From: Ignavibacteria bacterium
GTDB taxonomy: Bacteria > Bacteroidota > Ignavibacteria > Kapaibacteriales > Kapaibacteriaceae
Direction: 5' to 3'
DNA: 64,000 bases
Assembly: GCA_013204605.1 (NCBI GenBank)
Contig: JABMNI010000056.1
Span: 1 to 64,000, forward strand
Shown here: positions 50,650-60,006 of the stretch, piece after piece
How positions within the stretch are numbered: the stretch's first letter is position 1
How the letters are laid out: the number at the start of each line of letters is the position of its first letter
Position numbers and translations under genes: made by a program
The notes under the pieces: model-generated
What the model saw: only the letters and a program-made list of their open reading frames with translations
Database searches by the model: none
Told to the model about the DNA's origin: nothing

Positions 50650-52656
50650 ATGCGTACGGTTCTGTTCCTGCTTGGGATGTTGGCGATGAGTTGCGCCATG
50701 AGTGCGCAGGTTCGAATTACGTTGCCGAATGGGGGCGAGGTGCTGCAGGCCGGGGGAGCGGCGTTTGTTGATTGGACAGGGTATGCGGCGCTTGATACTG
50801 CTCAGCTGGATTACAGCACGAATGGTGGCGTATCGTGGAATTTGATTGTGAAGGGGCTGGTTGGTACGGGCACATATCGGTGGACGCCGATCCCGAACGT
50901 GAGTAGTACCTCGTGCCGCGTGCGGGTGCAACTGAGGGGTCCGGCGGGGACGCAAAAAGTTCTGTATTTAAAAAATCCTGCCGATCCAACTCCGGGCAAC
51001 GGGAACTGTGCCACGTTTACACCCGACGGACGTTACGCCATTGTTGGCGATGACAAGGGTACAATTTCTATATACGATGCAACCTCCGGTGCTTTACTTG
51101 CGCAGCGTTATTTGAATTTGTACGGAGTGATGCGTGTGAGTTGTAACCGTGCCGGCACGTGGGTAGCTGCGCTTACCGATGCTGATAGTGTGTACGTGTT
51201 GAATATTCCCGATCTCTCCACCAAGTTCCAATGGTACGCGAACATCCCGCGTCAGGCAGTTCCGCGCGAAGACCGCGGACTGGATGTAAATCCGCGCGAT
51301 GAACGAATTGCGGTAGGGGGCTTTCGCAGAACCGCTATTTTTTCGGCCGACGGAGTTGAACTGAATTCTGTGCCAGTAATTACCAACGGATCGAACACGT
51401 GGGTGGAGTGGTTGCCCGATGATCAACTCATTGTTGCCAGCGGAGCTACCGATAGAATGGTTATTGTGAATCCGTTTACGATGGTTGTTGAGCGTTCCTG
51501 GACGGGCACGGGACGTACGTTCAAAGCATGGGGTTCGGCAGATGGACGGAGCATTTATTCGACTGGAAAAAATCTTCCGCACATAACACGGTGGGACAGA
51601 TTTAACACGGCACTATCTGATAATCTTTACTCGGGAACGATAGGTGCATTAGGAATCGCGATGTATGCCGATGGTTCAATTCTGCGCGCGTTCTACGGAC
51701 CTCCTTCAACCTACGAGCACAATAACGGCACCACGCTTTCACCTATCGACACATTGATATCGAACATCGGTGGTGGCGATGAAATTGATATTCATCCTGA
51801 TCAGCAGCGTGTGCTTGCAACATATTCATCTGGTGGAGTTATTATTTTTCCAAAGGGGGCTGCAACACTCAGTGAAGATATTTCTGATGCAAACTTTACG
51901 ATACAGGGAACTGTTGTTCCACAAGATAGCGTGGTGCTGATTGCCATCGATACAATTGTGACCACCACAAGGCGCGATATGAAAATTCCAATTCGGTTGT
52001 TGAAATCAGATACCGCTGCAAAAAATCTGCAGGGCTACGAAGTAAAATTCAGTTTCAATTCTACCATGATGGTAATAACAGATCCACTTCCCGGAACACT
52101 GCTGAATGAAAGAATGACCATTACGGTGAGCGTACCATCGAGCCCCTTGCGTGAAAATATCCTTGCTGAGATATCGGCGCATACGGCGTTGGGAACTGAT
52201 TCGGCAACGGACATCCGTATTGATACGGTGATTGCCGTGGGTGCTACGCCGGTTATTGAAGTGCAGCATGGCAGGCTGGTGCTAACCGACATTTGTAGAG
52301 CTGGCGGCGCACGGATGGTGAATGGTGCGGGGCGAGCAAACGTTATTGTACAACCTTCGGTAGTGGGCGATGTGGCGCAGATGGAAATTGCGGTGGTTGA
52401 AAACGGATATTATTTACTACGAGTGGTTGATGTGCGATCGAACATTGTTGCTACAAAAACATTCTATGTAGCGGATGCGAGTGAAATATCATTTGATAAT
52501 AATGTTCAGCAAATTGAGAGAGGTTCTTTGCGAAATTCAAATACTGTGTATTTCGCTCACCAGTTTGATTGCGCTGAATTCGGATCGGGTTTGTACTACG
52601 TTCAGTTATTGTGTCCATCGCAAAACGTCACAACTACTATGCAGGTAGTTCGATGA
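50650..52656 (+). CDS. secreted WD40-like beta-propeller surface protein
   Basis: 668 residues from ATG 50650 (signal 'MRTVLFLLGMLAMSCAMSAQ'; starts at 50491 or later upstream ATGs would add a poorly formed 53-residue leader). An Ig-like domain first ('ITLPNGGEVLQAGGAAFVDWTG...TGTYRWTPIP'), then a WD40-type propeller ('CATFTPDGRYAIVGDDKGTISIYDATSGALLAQRY', 'VYVLNIPDLS'), then an Ig-like region and a C-terminal module. Ends at an ATGA overlap with the OmpA gene, so both are made together, probably as an outer-membrane assembly. Confidence 0.75.
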   Translation: MRTVLFLLGMLAMSCAMSAQVRITLPNGGEVLQAGGAAFVDWTGYAALDTAQLDYSTNGGVSWNLIVKGLVGTGTYRWTPIPNVSSTSCRVRVQLRGPAGTQKVLYLKNPADPTPGNGNCATFTPDGRYAIVGDDKGTISIYDATSGALLAQRYLNLYGVMRVSCNRAGTWVAALTDADSVYVLNIPDLSTKFQWYANIPRQAVPREDRGLDVNPRDERIAVGGFRRTAIFSADGVELNSVPVITNGSNTWVEWLPDDQLIVASGATDRMVIVNPFTMVVERSWTGTGRTFKAWGSADGRSIYSTGKNLPHITRWDRFNTALSDNLYSGTIGALGIAMYADGSILRAFYGPPSTYEHNNGTTLSPIDTLISNIGGGDEIDIHPDQQRVLATYSSGGVIIFPKGAATLSEDISDANFTIQGTVVPQDSVVLIAIDTIVTTTRRDMKIPIRLLKSDTAAKNLQGYEVKFSFNSTMMVITDPLPGTLLNERMTITVSVPSSPLRENILAEISAHTALGTDSATDIRIDTVIAVGATPVIEVQHGRLVLTDICRAGGARMVNGAGRANVIVQPSVVGDVAQMEIAVVENGYYLLRVVDVRSNIVATKTFYVADASEISFDNNVQQIERGSLRNSNTVYFAHQFDCAEFGSGLYYVQLLCPSQNVTTTMQVVR

Positions 52657-54881
52657 AGCCGTACATGAAGAAGCCGTACATGAAGATGCAGTGCATAAAG
52701 ATGCAGTGCATAAAGATGCAGTTCATGAATAGGGAGCATATGTTGAAGCAGTATCTGATGAAACAGTACGTCACGAGGCGATACGATGTAAAATCTAATG
52801 CGTCGAATTCATTGTACTTTTTACAACGTCGAGTTGTTGTGTGCATCACCGTGTTACTGTTGGGTTTCACATCGGTATTTGCACAGTTTGATATGGGTGG
52901 AATGGAGCTCGACAGCATGCGCACACGGTTTGGTGCGGGCGTTCATTTGCTTGGTACATTTAATCGAGCATCGTTTGGTGGACTACCTCAGGCCCCAACG
53001 TGTTGTAGTGAATTCACCTCAGTGTTGGGTGTAACTGCGTCGGCATCGGTGTTATTCGAAACTCCACTTTCACGAAACATGCTATTCACCTCTCGCATTT
53101 CTTATTTGCCTGGGAGTGCCCCCTTCAAAGAAGTTGAAATGGTGGATGTAATTGATGGACAGCAGTTAACGAACGGCTCGATGGAACACACGCTGAATTC
53201 CACCTGGAATATGATGGCGCTGCAGGGCGGCATTTCGTACCGCAGTTCGAAGTGGTTGTTTTTAGATGCTGCGGTGAGGTTGGGAGCGCGCTTTGGAAGT
53301 ACGTATTCGATGTCGGAAAAATTGTCGGCCGAAACTCCGGGTACATTTTTAAACGACGACGGTAGTAATTCTTTTTCGCGAACGCGGAATGTATCGAGCG
53401 GGTCAGTACAAGATTTGCAGGTACTAGATATTGCTGTGGTTGCCGGAGTGCACACAGAATTTCCGATGAACTTTGAAAAGTCGATTCTGTTTTGTCCGGA
53501 GATCGATTATGCGTTCAGCGCAACTCCTATGATAAGCGGCGTATCTTGGAGCGCAGATAACATTCGCTTTGGTGCCAGCATAAAGTGGCAAGTGCCCGTG
53601 CGTGAAATACGAGTACCCGATACAATGTTAACGCCGCCGCCTATGCTGCAGCCTACCCCGCAACTGGTTGCAGTGCCGGTGCAGCCCATGCTGATGCTGA
53701 TTCCTACCATCCGTTTCACGGCTGTAGACAATGGAGTGGAGAGTCCAGTGGAAAGAATACGATTCGAAGAATTTCAATCGGAACAAATCACGAGCCTCTT
53801 GCCGTACGTGTTTTTTGAAAAGGGGAGAGCGGATATACCCGAACGTTATTCCACCGTGGATGCAACTTCCACCACGCAGTTCAACGAAAAAAACTTATTT
53901 GGTCTAGGCACGCTTGACGTTTACCACCAAATATTAAACATCCTCGGTCAGCGCATGCAAACATTTTCAGATGCCAGCATCGTGCTTACCGGTTGCATAA
54001 TGCCCGATGCCGAAACAGAAATTGAAGGCGGTACGCTTGCAGCAAATCGTGCCGACGCCGTCAAAGAATATTTGACAGACGTATGGCACATCAACGCATC
54101 GAGAATATCAATTGTTGAAAGGGGCTTGCCAGAATCGAAATCCAATCCGGCTTCGACCGACGGACAGGAAGAGAATCGCCGAGTTGAAATTGCAACGAGT
54201 AATTCAAAAATGCTCGACCTAGTTCAGGTGGCCGATACCATACGAACAACTACAGTTCCATTTTTACGAACCAAGACTCACGTTGCGGCCGATACTTCAA
54301 TTGCACATTGGTACTTCTCGATAGCTATGAATGGCAATTCTGTTTACACCAACTCCGGACTTGGTGACCCGCCAGGTGTAATTGATTGGAACATCGAACA
54401 AAATCTCAGACGCATTCCACGCGCTGGTGATACACTTGTAGCATCGCTTTCGTTGACGGATGCAATTGGAACTTTACGAACAGATCATCGACAAATATTT
54501 GTGAATCACCTGACCATTGCAAAGAAGCGTGAGAATAGAGTAGGCGACAAACGCATTGATGAGTACGGACTCGTTCTGTTTGCTTTTGGAAAATCGGATA
54601 TGGGCGAGGCTAACGAAAGGATATTTAGGCTTATTAAGTCGCGGTGCACGGCGGCTTCGAAGGCCATAGTGACGGGTCATACGGATAGAACTGGCTCCGA
54701 AGAAGGCAATCTAAAACTCTCACAAAAACGTGCCGACGCCATTGGGCAGACCCTGAAACCGTACACTGTAAGCGCCACTGGGTATGGCGAGCAGGACATG
54801 CCGTATAGTAACGATCTGCCCGAAGGACGGTACTACAACCGAACCGTGCGGGTAAGAGTTGAGACCCCCATAACCCCATAA
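52653..54881 (+). CDS. outer-membrane protein with two OmpA domains
   Basis: 742 residues from ATG 52653 (ATGA overlap). The first 55 residues are a Met/Lys/Gln/Tyr-rich tract from 15-bp repeats ('KMQCIKMQCIKMQF', 'MKQYVTRRY') before the real signal peptide 'RRVVVCITVLLLGFTSVFAQ', so translation may start at any of several in-frame ATGs. Then a beta-barrel region (about 85-330), an OmpA-like domain ('FFEKGRADIPERY...LAANRADAVKEYL...RRVEI', about 390-525) and a second, C-terminal one ('LFAFGKSDM...VTGHTDRTGSEEGNLKLSQKRADAIGQ...NRTVRVRVE'). Binds peptidoglycan and anchors the outer membrane. Confidence 0.87.
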   Translation: MKPYMKKPYMKMQCIKMQCIKMQFMNREHMLKQYLMKQYVTRRYDVKSNASNSLYFLQRRVVVCITVLLLGFTSVFAQFDMGGMELDSMRTRFGAGVHLLGTFNRASFGGLPQAPTCCSEFTSVLGVTASASVLFETPLSRNMLFTSRISYLPGSAPFKEVEMVDVIDGQQLTNGSMEHTLNSTWNMMALQGGISYRSSKWLFLDAAVRLGARFGSTYSMSEKLSAETPGTFLNDDGSNSFSRTRNVSSGSVQDLQVLDIAVVAGVHTEFPMNFEKSILFCPEIDYAFSATPMISGVSWSADNIRFGASIKWQVPVREIRVPDTMLTPPPMLQPTPQLVAVPVQPMLMLIPTIRFTAVDNGVESPVERIRFEEFQSEQITSLLPYVFFEKGRADIPERYSTVDATSTTQFNEKNLFGLGTLDVYHQILNILGQRMQTFSDASIVLTGCIMPDAETEIEGGTLAANRADAVKEYLTDVWHINASRISIVERGLPESKSNPASTDGQEENRRVEIATSNSKMLDLVQVADTIRTTTVPFLRTKTHVAADTSIAHWYFSIAMNGNSVYTNSGLGDPPGVIDWNIEQNLRRIPRAGDTLVASLSLTDAIGTLRTDHRQIFVNHLTIAKKRENRVGDKRIDEYGLVLFAFGKSDMGEANERIFRLIKSRCTAASKAIVTGHTDRTGSEEGNLKLSQKRADAIGQTLKPYTVSATGYGEQDMPYSNDLPEGRYYNRTVRVRVETPITP

Positions 54882-54911
54882 AAGAATATTCGCATAAATT
54901 CGGGGTTTTTT
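54872..54911 (+). terminator. possible terminator after the OmpA gene
   Basis: AACCCC (54872-54877) pairs with GGGGTT (54902-54907), followed by a T-run. The loop is long (24 nt) and the left arm overlaps the stop codon, so it is a weak candidate. Confidence 0.35.
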
Positions 54912-54998
54912 TCCAGATACTTTGGCGCTATTCGTTATAACAATAAACCGAGCAAGTCGAGTGATTTGCTCTACACAACTTGATTCATGGAGAGACTG

Positions 54999-55388
54999 AT
55001 GGAAAGCAAAGCAAATGCATTAAGCTGGTTTGAAATTCCGGCTACTGACATCGAGCGTGCTGGAAAATTCTACGCTGAGATATTTGGCGTGGAGTTATCG
55101 CCAATGCAAGAAATGATGGGTATGAAAATGGTAATGTTCCCAACCGATATGGAAAGCGGAAAAGTTGGCGGTGGTCTAGCGCAGAGTGATATGCATACGC
55201 CGTCTGCTACAGGAACTGTTGTGTACCTAAATGCAAACCCAAGTGTGAACGGCGTGTTAAGCAAGGTGGAAGCTGCGGGAGGAAAGGTTGCAATGCCAAC
55301 CATGCAGATCAGTCCGGAGATTGGCTACATGGCGTTCTTCATCGACACCGAGGGCAACAAAATTGGCCTGCACGCCAACGGAGAATAA
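54999..55388 (+). CDS. VOC-family (glyoxalase/bleomycin-resistance-like) protein
   Basis: 129 residues from ATG 54999, preceded by GGAGA at a good distance; ATG 54987 is the alternative. Two beta-alpha-beta-beta-beta units: 'LSWFEIPATDIERAGKFYAEIFGVELSPM' and 'VNGVLSKVEAAGGKVAMPTMQISPEIGYMAFFIDTEGNKIGLHA'. Similar to small single-domain VOC proteins of unknown substrate. The metal ligands of glyoxalase I are not all evident. Confidence 0.88.
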   Translation: MESKANALSWFEIPATDIERAGKFYAEIFGVELSPMQEMMGMKMVMFPTDMESGKVGGGLAQSDMHTPSATGTVVYLNANPSVNGVLSKVEAAGGKVAMPTMQISPEIGYMAFFIDTEGNKIGLHANGE

Positions 55389-55669
55389 TGATGAACGAGT
55401 ATCCATAGCAAAGGATTATCTTTTGTTAGGCGCGACTTGTTAGCCGCGACCTCCGTGAAAAACCCAGCAGAGCGTGAGGTTATACTATCGCGTCTGGCAA
55501 GTATTGCTTGAAACCGATAGTGAATCCTAATGCGGCAATAGTAAAACGTAAGAACATGGGTCTGCCCATTAGCGTCCTAAATCGTGACGTATCTGATTTG
55601 CATCTTTCGGATTTGTCGGCTATATCCTGGTTAGTAGTAAGTGGGCGCACTTTAGCCTGGCTGCAAATT

Positions 55670-55699
55670 ATTGGCAGCAAATGGCTGTTTGCTGCCAAT
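55670..55699. repeat. hairpin ATTGGCAGCAAA ... TTTGCTGCCAAT
   Basis: Perfect 12-bp stem with a 6-nt loop. A second copy with the same stem core lies at 55998-56022. Confidence 0.85.
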
Positions 55700-55744
55700 C
55701 CTTTGTTTATCGGATAATCGTCGCAAATGTGCCCCACTTAACAC

Positions 55745-55810
55745 CCGCACAGTCACGTTAGGCCCTCCGCACAGTCACGTTAAGCCCTCCGCACAGTCAC
55801 ACTTAGCCCC
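55745..55810. repeat. 22-bp tandem repeat CCGCACAGTCACGTTAGGCCCT x3
   Basis: Three units, the last one degenerate (CCGCACAGTCACACTTAGCCCC). Confidence 0.9.
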
Positions 55811-55997
55811 TAATGTCACACTGGGTGATAGTGTGTCGCCTGTTGCCGGACTCCTACAAAGTTTACAATTGTATTGTGAATAGCTGGCTCGTGTGTTGGA
55901 TAGTGCCCTGAATGGCAGATAGAAGCCTGCACCGACATTGGATGCCAGCAGCTTGGATAGTTGACCATTATTGAACATCAATTCGAAAGCAAATTAC

Positions 55998-56022
55998 TGG
56001 CAGCAAATGATCGTTTGCTGCC
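55998..56022. repeat. hairpin TGGCAGCAAA ... TTTGCTGCCA (second copy)
   Basis: Ten-bp stem with a 5-nt loop, extendable past one mismatch to TTA/TAA. It lies 22 bp before the AbiEi-like gene and may act on its expression. Confidence 0.8.
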
Positions 56023-56043
56023 AATAATTTGATTACATAGCAT

Positions 56044-56796
56044 ATGCGAAAAAAGAGTACAAACAACAAAGAGAAAGCAGAACAGCTAGCGCAAGCGTTT
56101 AAAGAAAAAACTATCATTACTACCGGTGATATAGTGGAATATTGTCAGAGCACCGAACCGAACGTATTGAAGTCTACGATTAATTGGCGAGTATACGAAT
56201 GGGTTCAGAATGGTGTTCTAACACGAGTTAGCAGGGGACACTTCAAACTGGGAGAAGTACTCAACTATGTCCCAGATTTGAGCAAGAAGGCACTTCAAGT
56301 GTGGTCGCATCTGATTTCCGGACTACCATTTGTTCGATACTGCGTTTGGGATGCCGCGTCGATAATTGAATTTGCAGACCGAATTCAAAAAATCAACATG
56401 ATCTTTGTTGACGTGGAAAGGGGCTCAGAAGAGTCTACCTACCATCTTCTGAAACAGCGGTTTCAAAATGTATGGTTGAAACCAAAAAAGAGTCTGCTTG
56501 AAAGTCATATTGTTGAGACAAACAAACCCATCGTGGTGCGCGTACTTGTTTCTGAAGCACCAATATTGTTGGCCGAAGGAATTCCAACTGCTCCACTCGA
56601 AAAAATTCTAGTTGATGTAGTGTCCGATCCGGAATTTTACTTTCTGAATGGCTATGAAATTGAGCATATCTTTGGTAAAGCACTGACCACATACACTGTT
56701 GATGAAAACAAAATGAAACGATACGCATCACGAAAACGAAAGCAAGAAAAACTTGCTGAAGTGTTGCGACGTATTCCATCGATTTCTGATTTGTGA
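56044..56796 (+). CDS. AbiEi-like transcriptional regulator/antitoxin (orphan)
   Basis: 250 residues: N-terminal winged-helix ('FKEKTIITTGDIVEYCQSTEPNVLKSTINWRVYEWVQNGVLTRVSRGHFKLG', about 19-70), then the AbiEi-type C-terminal domain ('LPFVRYCVWDAASIIEFADRIQKINMIFVDVERGSEESTYHLLKQRF', 'VETNKPIVVRVLVSEAPILLAEGIPTAPLEKILVDVVSDPEFYFLNGYEIEHIFGKAL'). AbiEi proteins repress their operon and neutralise the nucleotidyltransferase toxin AbiEii. No AbiEii gene follows; a minisatellite starts 24 bp after the stop. It may be a remnant antitoxin or the related DUF6577 type. Confidence 0.7.
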   Translation: MRKKSTNNKEKAEQLAQAFKEKTIITTGDIVEYCQSTEPNVLKSTINWRVYEWVQNGVLTRVSRGHFKLGEVLNYVPDLSKKALQVWSHLISGLPFVRYCVWDAASIIEFADRIQKINMIFVDVERGSEESTYHLLKQRFQNVWLKPKKSLLESHIVETNKPIVVRVLVSEAPILLAEGIPTAPLEKILVDVVSDPEFYFLNGYEIEHIFGKALTTYTVDENKMKRYASRKRKQEKLAEVLRRIPSISDL

Positions 56797-56820
56797 TTTT
56801 TTCTAGTTGCGATTAGGGCA

Positions 56821-56964
56821 GGCCTAACGCACTGGGCAGGCCTAACGCACTGGGCAGGCCTAACGCACTGGGCAGGCCTAGCGCACTAGACAGGCCTAGC
56901 GCACTGGGCAGGCCTAGCGCACAGGGTAGGCCTAGCGCACAGGGTAGGCCTAGGGCACTAGACA
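56821..56964. repeat. 18-bp minisatellite GGCCTAACGCACTGGGCA x8
   Basis: Eight units; the first three are identical (GGCCTAACGCACTGGGCA) and the rest diverge (TAGCGCAC, CAGGGTA, CTAGACA). The palindrome AGGCCT spans each junction. The frame on the minus strand would read 'LPSALG' repeats but is not a gene. Confidence 0.95.
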
Positions 56965-57032
56965 GCACAATTGCAGCAATTGTGTTTGAATTCACGAAGG
57001 TTTAGTCGAGCGAACCACAGACTGGTATAAAA

Positions 57033-57068
57033 AAAGAGCCGATGAGCTAAGTGCTCATCGGCTCTTTT
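57033..57068. terminator. strong bidirectional terminator
   Basis: AAAGAGCCGATGAGC pairs with GCTCATCGGCTCTTT around a 5-nt loop. The A-run on its left (ATAAAAAAAG) provides the U-tract for the minus-strand ice-binding gene, and TTTT on its right provides one for the plus strand. Confidence 0.92.
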
Positions 57069-57111
57069 GCTTGCAGAGAAATCTATTCTGCTTGCAGAGA
57101 AATCTATTCGA
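57068..57111. repeat. 21-bp tandem repeat TGCTTGCAGAGAAATCTATTC x2
   Basis: Two perfect copies between the terminator and the stop codon of the ice-binding gene, again at the 3' end of a gene. Confidence 0.9.
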
Positions 57112-59796
57112 TTATCTTCCGAAGACAACCTTTGTGATCACGGCGTTGCCGTTGGCAATTGTTTCAAGGAAATATACGCCGGCATTCAAACCTGAACCGT
57201 CGTATGAAGTTTTGCTTGAACCCGACTGAACAGTGGGTGCAAGAATTTCCGCAATCTTAACGCCTAACACATCATACAGATTCATGCTGACCACTGCTTG
57301 GTGTGGTAGCGTGTATGAGATGTTCAAATTTCCGGAAGTTGGATTTGGATACACGGCAAGCGTTGAAGCAAAATATTCTTCATCAACTCCACTGGTTAAA
57401 CATACAACTGTTAACGTGTCGCTAATTGCAATGCATCCGTTTGCGACAGTGCTGTTCACGTAGTATTCACCACTACCGTTGCAAACAATTCGATTGCCAG
57501 AACCAACAGAGTTTGCATTACCAACCTTGTACCATGTATTTGCACCGGTGTACGGCGAGAACAAGGTGTCTTGAGTTTGAGTAATGGCAAGTCCATGAGG
57601 AACGGGTTTGACGGTAACGTTAATAGGATTTGTAACAATTTTACATCCGTCGGAAGTTGTTATGGTGACCGTGTACGCACCGGCGGTACCGGCTTTTATT
57701 GTTTTGGTCGTATCGCCGTTCGACCACAAATAGGTGGCACCGTCGGCGGCTATAAGATCAACGGGATAGCCTTGGCAAATGTCTGTGCTTCCATTTGTTG
57801 AGATAGTTGCCGATGCCGGAGCGTGAACTAAAACTATTTGATTTTTAGACTTCGTCACACAGCCCCCTTCACCAGTAACAGTAACCTTGAAATCGCCTGT
57901 TTTGTTTACAATAATTCCTTGCGTGATTGCGCCGGTGTTCCACAGATACGATTTACCTGGACTGGCTAAAAGTGTAACTGTGCCGGGACCGCAAAATGTT
58001 GTTGGGCCGTTGGCTGTGATGGTGTCTATGGGGAATGGATATACAGTAACGTTGACAAAACCAGACGTTCCAGGGCAACCTTTTGAACTAAGAACGGTGA
58101 CTGTGTACTTGCCGCTGGTATCTACGGTTATGGTCTCGGTGGTCTTACCATTTGACCAAAGGTAGGAGCCGCCAGAGGGTTTAGCAGTGAGTTGTACAGA
58201 ACTACCTTGGCAGAATGCGGTATCGCCTACAACGGTAATTGCAGCATTCGGAATACTATCTATATTAGCGTAAACGGTGGGAGACACGCCCGTACAACCT
58301 GAGTTGTTGTCGACAGTCACGGAAAACGAACCAATGCTGCGAACTACAATACTTTGAGTGGTAGCGCCTGTTGACCATTGATAGGCGGTACCAGTGTTTG
58401 CTTTTAGAACAACGGAGTCGCCTTTGCAGAAACTTCTTCTTTCACTACCTTCAATCCATGAGCCCGTAGAAACATTGTTGATGGTAAACGCTTGAGTATT
58501 TACAACCCCAGTTCTTACAAGTGCTCGGCCATCAATAACAGTGCCTGTCCTAATTTTAAGCGATCCATTGTTTACAACAATCGTTCCGCTCATTTTTGTG
58601 TTTGAATTCAAATCGGTAGCTCCATCAATTAGCCAGTACACATTTTTTGCCTGCGTTCCATTTGATAAAACAACCGAGGCGGCAGCTGCAGTAGTAAATG
58701 TTCCCTTAACCTTGATCACAAAAATTGCATCGGCATTACCACGCGCATTTAGCGTTACCGTCCCGGCAAACGTTGTGGTTGAATTCATGAGATATGTATG
58801 AGGTGTTAACACCAAAGCATTTCCAAACTCAGCCGGAGCCATGAGTTCAATATCGGTTGGCAGCGCATTTAGATAATTATAAACAGTTGTAATGTCCGTA
58901 GCTGCAGTTGCGGTAGAAGCGTCAGGAATAAGATGCATTGTGCACGATACGTTTGCTTGATCGAAGCCTGTCGTTGCCCCTACGTTGGTGCCAATAGTTC
59001 CAGCCACGTTAGACCCCCCCCCTAGGTTGGTAACCGCTCCATTTGAAGAGAAAAGACCATATGCACCGGTAGCACCTAGTTCGGGTGGTACAGGACCGTT
59101 AAGAGTTTTGCTTCCACATCCAATTGGGGTGTACGCAAACAGTTTGTTGACGGTAATAGCACCGGTTGTAGTAAGTGCCCGACCCTCCAAGGTGCAGCCA
59201 GTACTGAAGTCAATTGCCCCGTCTTTCGAAACAAATGTTCCGCGCATCACCGAGCCCGCTGCCACATTAATCTTTCCTTCGGCAAGCCAAAAAACATTGC
59301 AAGCCTGAGCGCCGTTAACGAGGTCCACACTTGCCGCAGCTGCGGTAGAAAACGCTCCTGTGAATTTGAAAATGAACACCGCTGAAGAATTCCCTTTTGC
59401 ATCGAGAATTAGGTTGCCATCTAGTATGGTTGCCGAATTCACCTTGTGCACACCGGCTAGAAGTGTGTTGCCGCCTCCAATTGGTGACGCTAAAGCATTG
59501 GTTTGAACGGCCTCACTAAGCTTTGTGTACAACGCTGTAAGATCGGCTTTTGCGTTCGCTGTAGCAGCATCACCACCGTGCATTGTACCGTCAACGTTTC
59601 CGAACCCTGAGCTGTATATGCTGTTCGATCCAACCTTGCCGGTAATCTTCGATGTACCGGTGTTTGTGATTGGTCCGAAGGCTGTGTACAGAACAAAATC
59701 TGCCGTCGATTTTAGGTCGGGGGCTTGGCAGTGCGCCCTATTTGGCATTATTAACGTTAAGGCCAAGCAGGCTGTAATTAGTAAAATGTGTTTCAT
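57112..59796 (-). CDS. secreted double DUF3494 ice-binding-like protein with T9SS sorting domain
   Basis: 894 residues: signal peptide (about 1-23); two DUF3494 ice-binding beta-helix domains (about 28-225: 'DFVLYTAFGPITNTGTSKITGKVGSN'; about 238-440: 'GAYGLFSSNGAVTNLGGGSNVAGTIGTN'), both with 'AVFIFKFTGAFSTAAAASVDLVNGAQACNVFW'-type cores; four Ig-like repeats ('YLWSNGKTTETITVDTSGKYTVTV', about 455-790); and a type A sorting domain ('LAVYPNPTSGNLNISY', 'SGLNAGVYFLETIANGNAVITKVVF'). DUF3494 proteins bind ice or act as adhesins. It would reach the surface through T9SS. Confidence 0.92.
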   Translation of the reverse strand: MKHILLITACLALTLIMPNRAHCQAPDLKSTADFVLYTAFGPITNTGTSKITGKVGSNSIYSSGFGNVDGTMHGGDAATANAKADLTALYTKLSEAVQTNALASPIGGGNTLLAGVHKVNSATILDGNLILDAKGNSSAVFIFKFTGAFSTAAAASVDLVNGAQACNVFWLAEGKINVAAGSVMRGTFVSKDGAIDFSTGCTLEGRALTTTGAITVNKLFAYTPIGCGSKTLNGPVPPELGATGAYGLFSSNGAVTNLGGGSNVAGTIGTNVGATTGFDQANVSCTMHLIPDASTATAATDITTVYNYLNALPTDIELMAPAEFGNALVLTPHTYLMNSTTTFAGTVTLNARGNADAIFVIKVKGTFTTAAAASVVLSNGTQAKNVYWLIDGATDLNSNTKMSGTIVVNNGSLKIRTGTVIDGRALVRTGVVNTQAFTINNVSTGSWIEGSERRSFCKGDSVVLKANTGTAYQWSTGATTQSIVVRSIGSFSVTVDNNSGCTGVSPTVYANIDSIPNAAITVVGDTAFCQGSSVQLTAKPSGGSYLWSNGKTTETITVDTSGKYTVTVLSSKGCPGTSGFVNVTVYPFPIDTITANGPTTFCGPGTVTLLASPGKSYLWNTGAITQGIIVNKTGDFKVTVTGEGGCVTKSKNQIVLVHAPASATISTNGSTDICQGYPVDLIAADGATYLWSNGDTTKTIKAGTAGAYTVTITTSDGCKIVTNPINVTVKPVPHGLAITQTQDTLFSPYTGANTWYKVGNANSVGSGNRIVCNGSGEYYVNSTVANGCIAISDTLTVVCLTSGVDEEYFASTLAVYPNPTSGNLNISYTLPHQAVVSMNLYDVLGVKIAEILAPTVQSGSSKTSYDGSGLNAGVYFLETIANGNAVITKVVFGR

Positions 59797-60006
59797 AATA
59801 TCGAACTTTCAGTCATCAAAGAATTATATAGTAAATTATCGTGCTAGGGGCCGTTGAGGTCGAAATTTTACGACCAACAATGCCAGCTGCTAAAACTGTT
59901 CACCACATATAATGGTTACACAATGGTCACAGAATGTTGGGCAGTACGGTAAAAATACAACTTGCCCAGTTTTTGAAGATGGCGAGCTTGAATTACTTAA
60001 CCTCGG

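Larger units (their letters stand above)
55389..56043. other. 650-bp gene-free region with hairpins and repeats
   Basis: No supported gene; the ORFs at 55480-55737 (-) and 55508-55717 (+) are mirror frames with no recognisable sequence. It contains two copies of a GGCAGCAAA hairpin (55670-55699 and 55998-56022), a 22-bp tandem repeat (55745-55810) and one ARGGGGCT-like site. The two hairpins enclose about 300 bp, like the ends of a small non-autonomous element, but no target duplication was found. Confidence 0.6.

Noticed and set aside
55480-55737. Minus-strand ORF of 85 residues
   Set aside because: No recognisable sequence, mirrored by an equal plus-strand ORF, and overlaps a hairpin.
55670-56022. 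Complete MITE or IS element bounded by the two hairpins
   Set aside because: The hairpins are direct copies of one another, but no target-site duplication or transposase was found; kept only as a possibility.
56813-56995. Minus-strand ORF of 'LPSALG' repeats
   Set aside because: It is only the translation of the 18-bp minisatellite.
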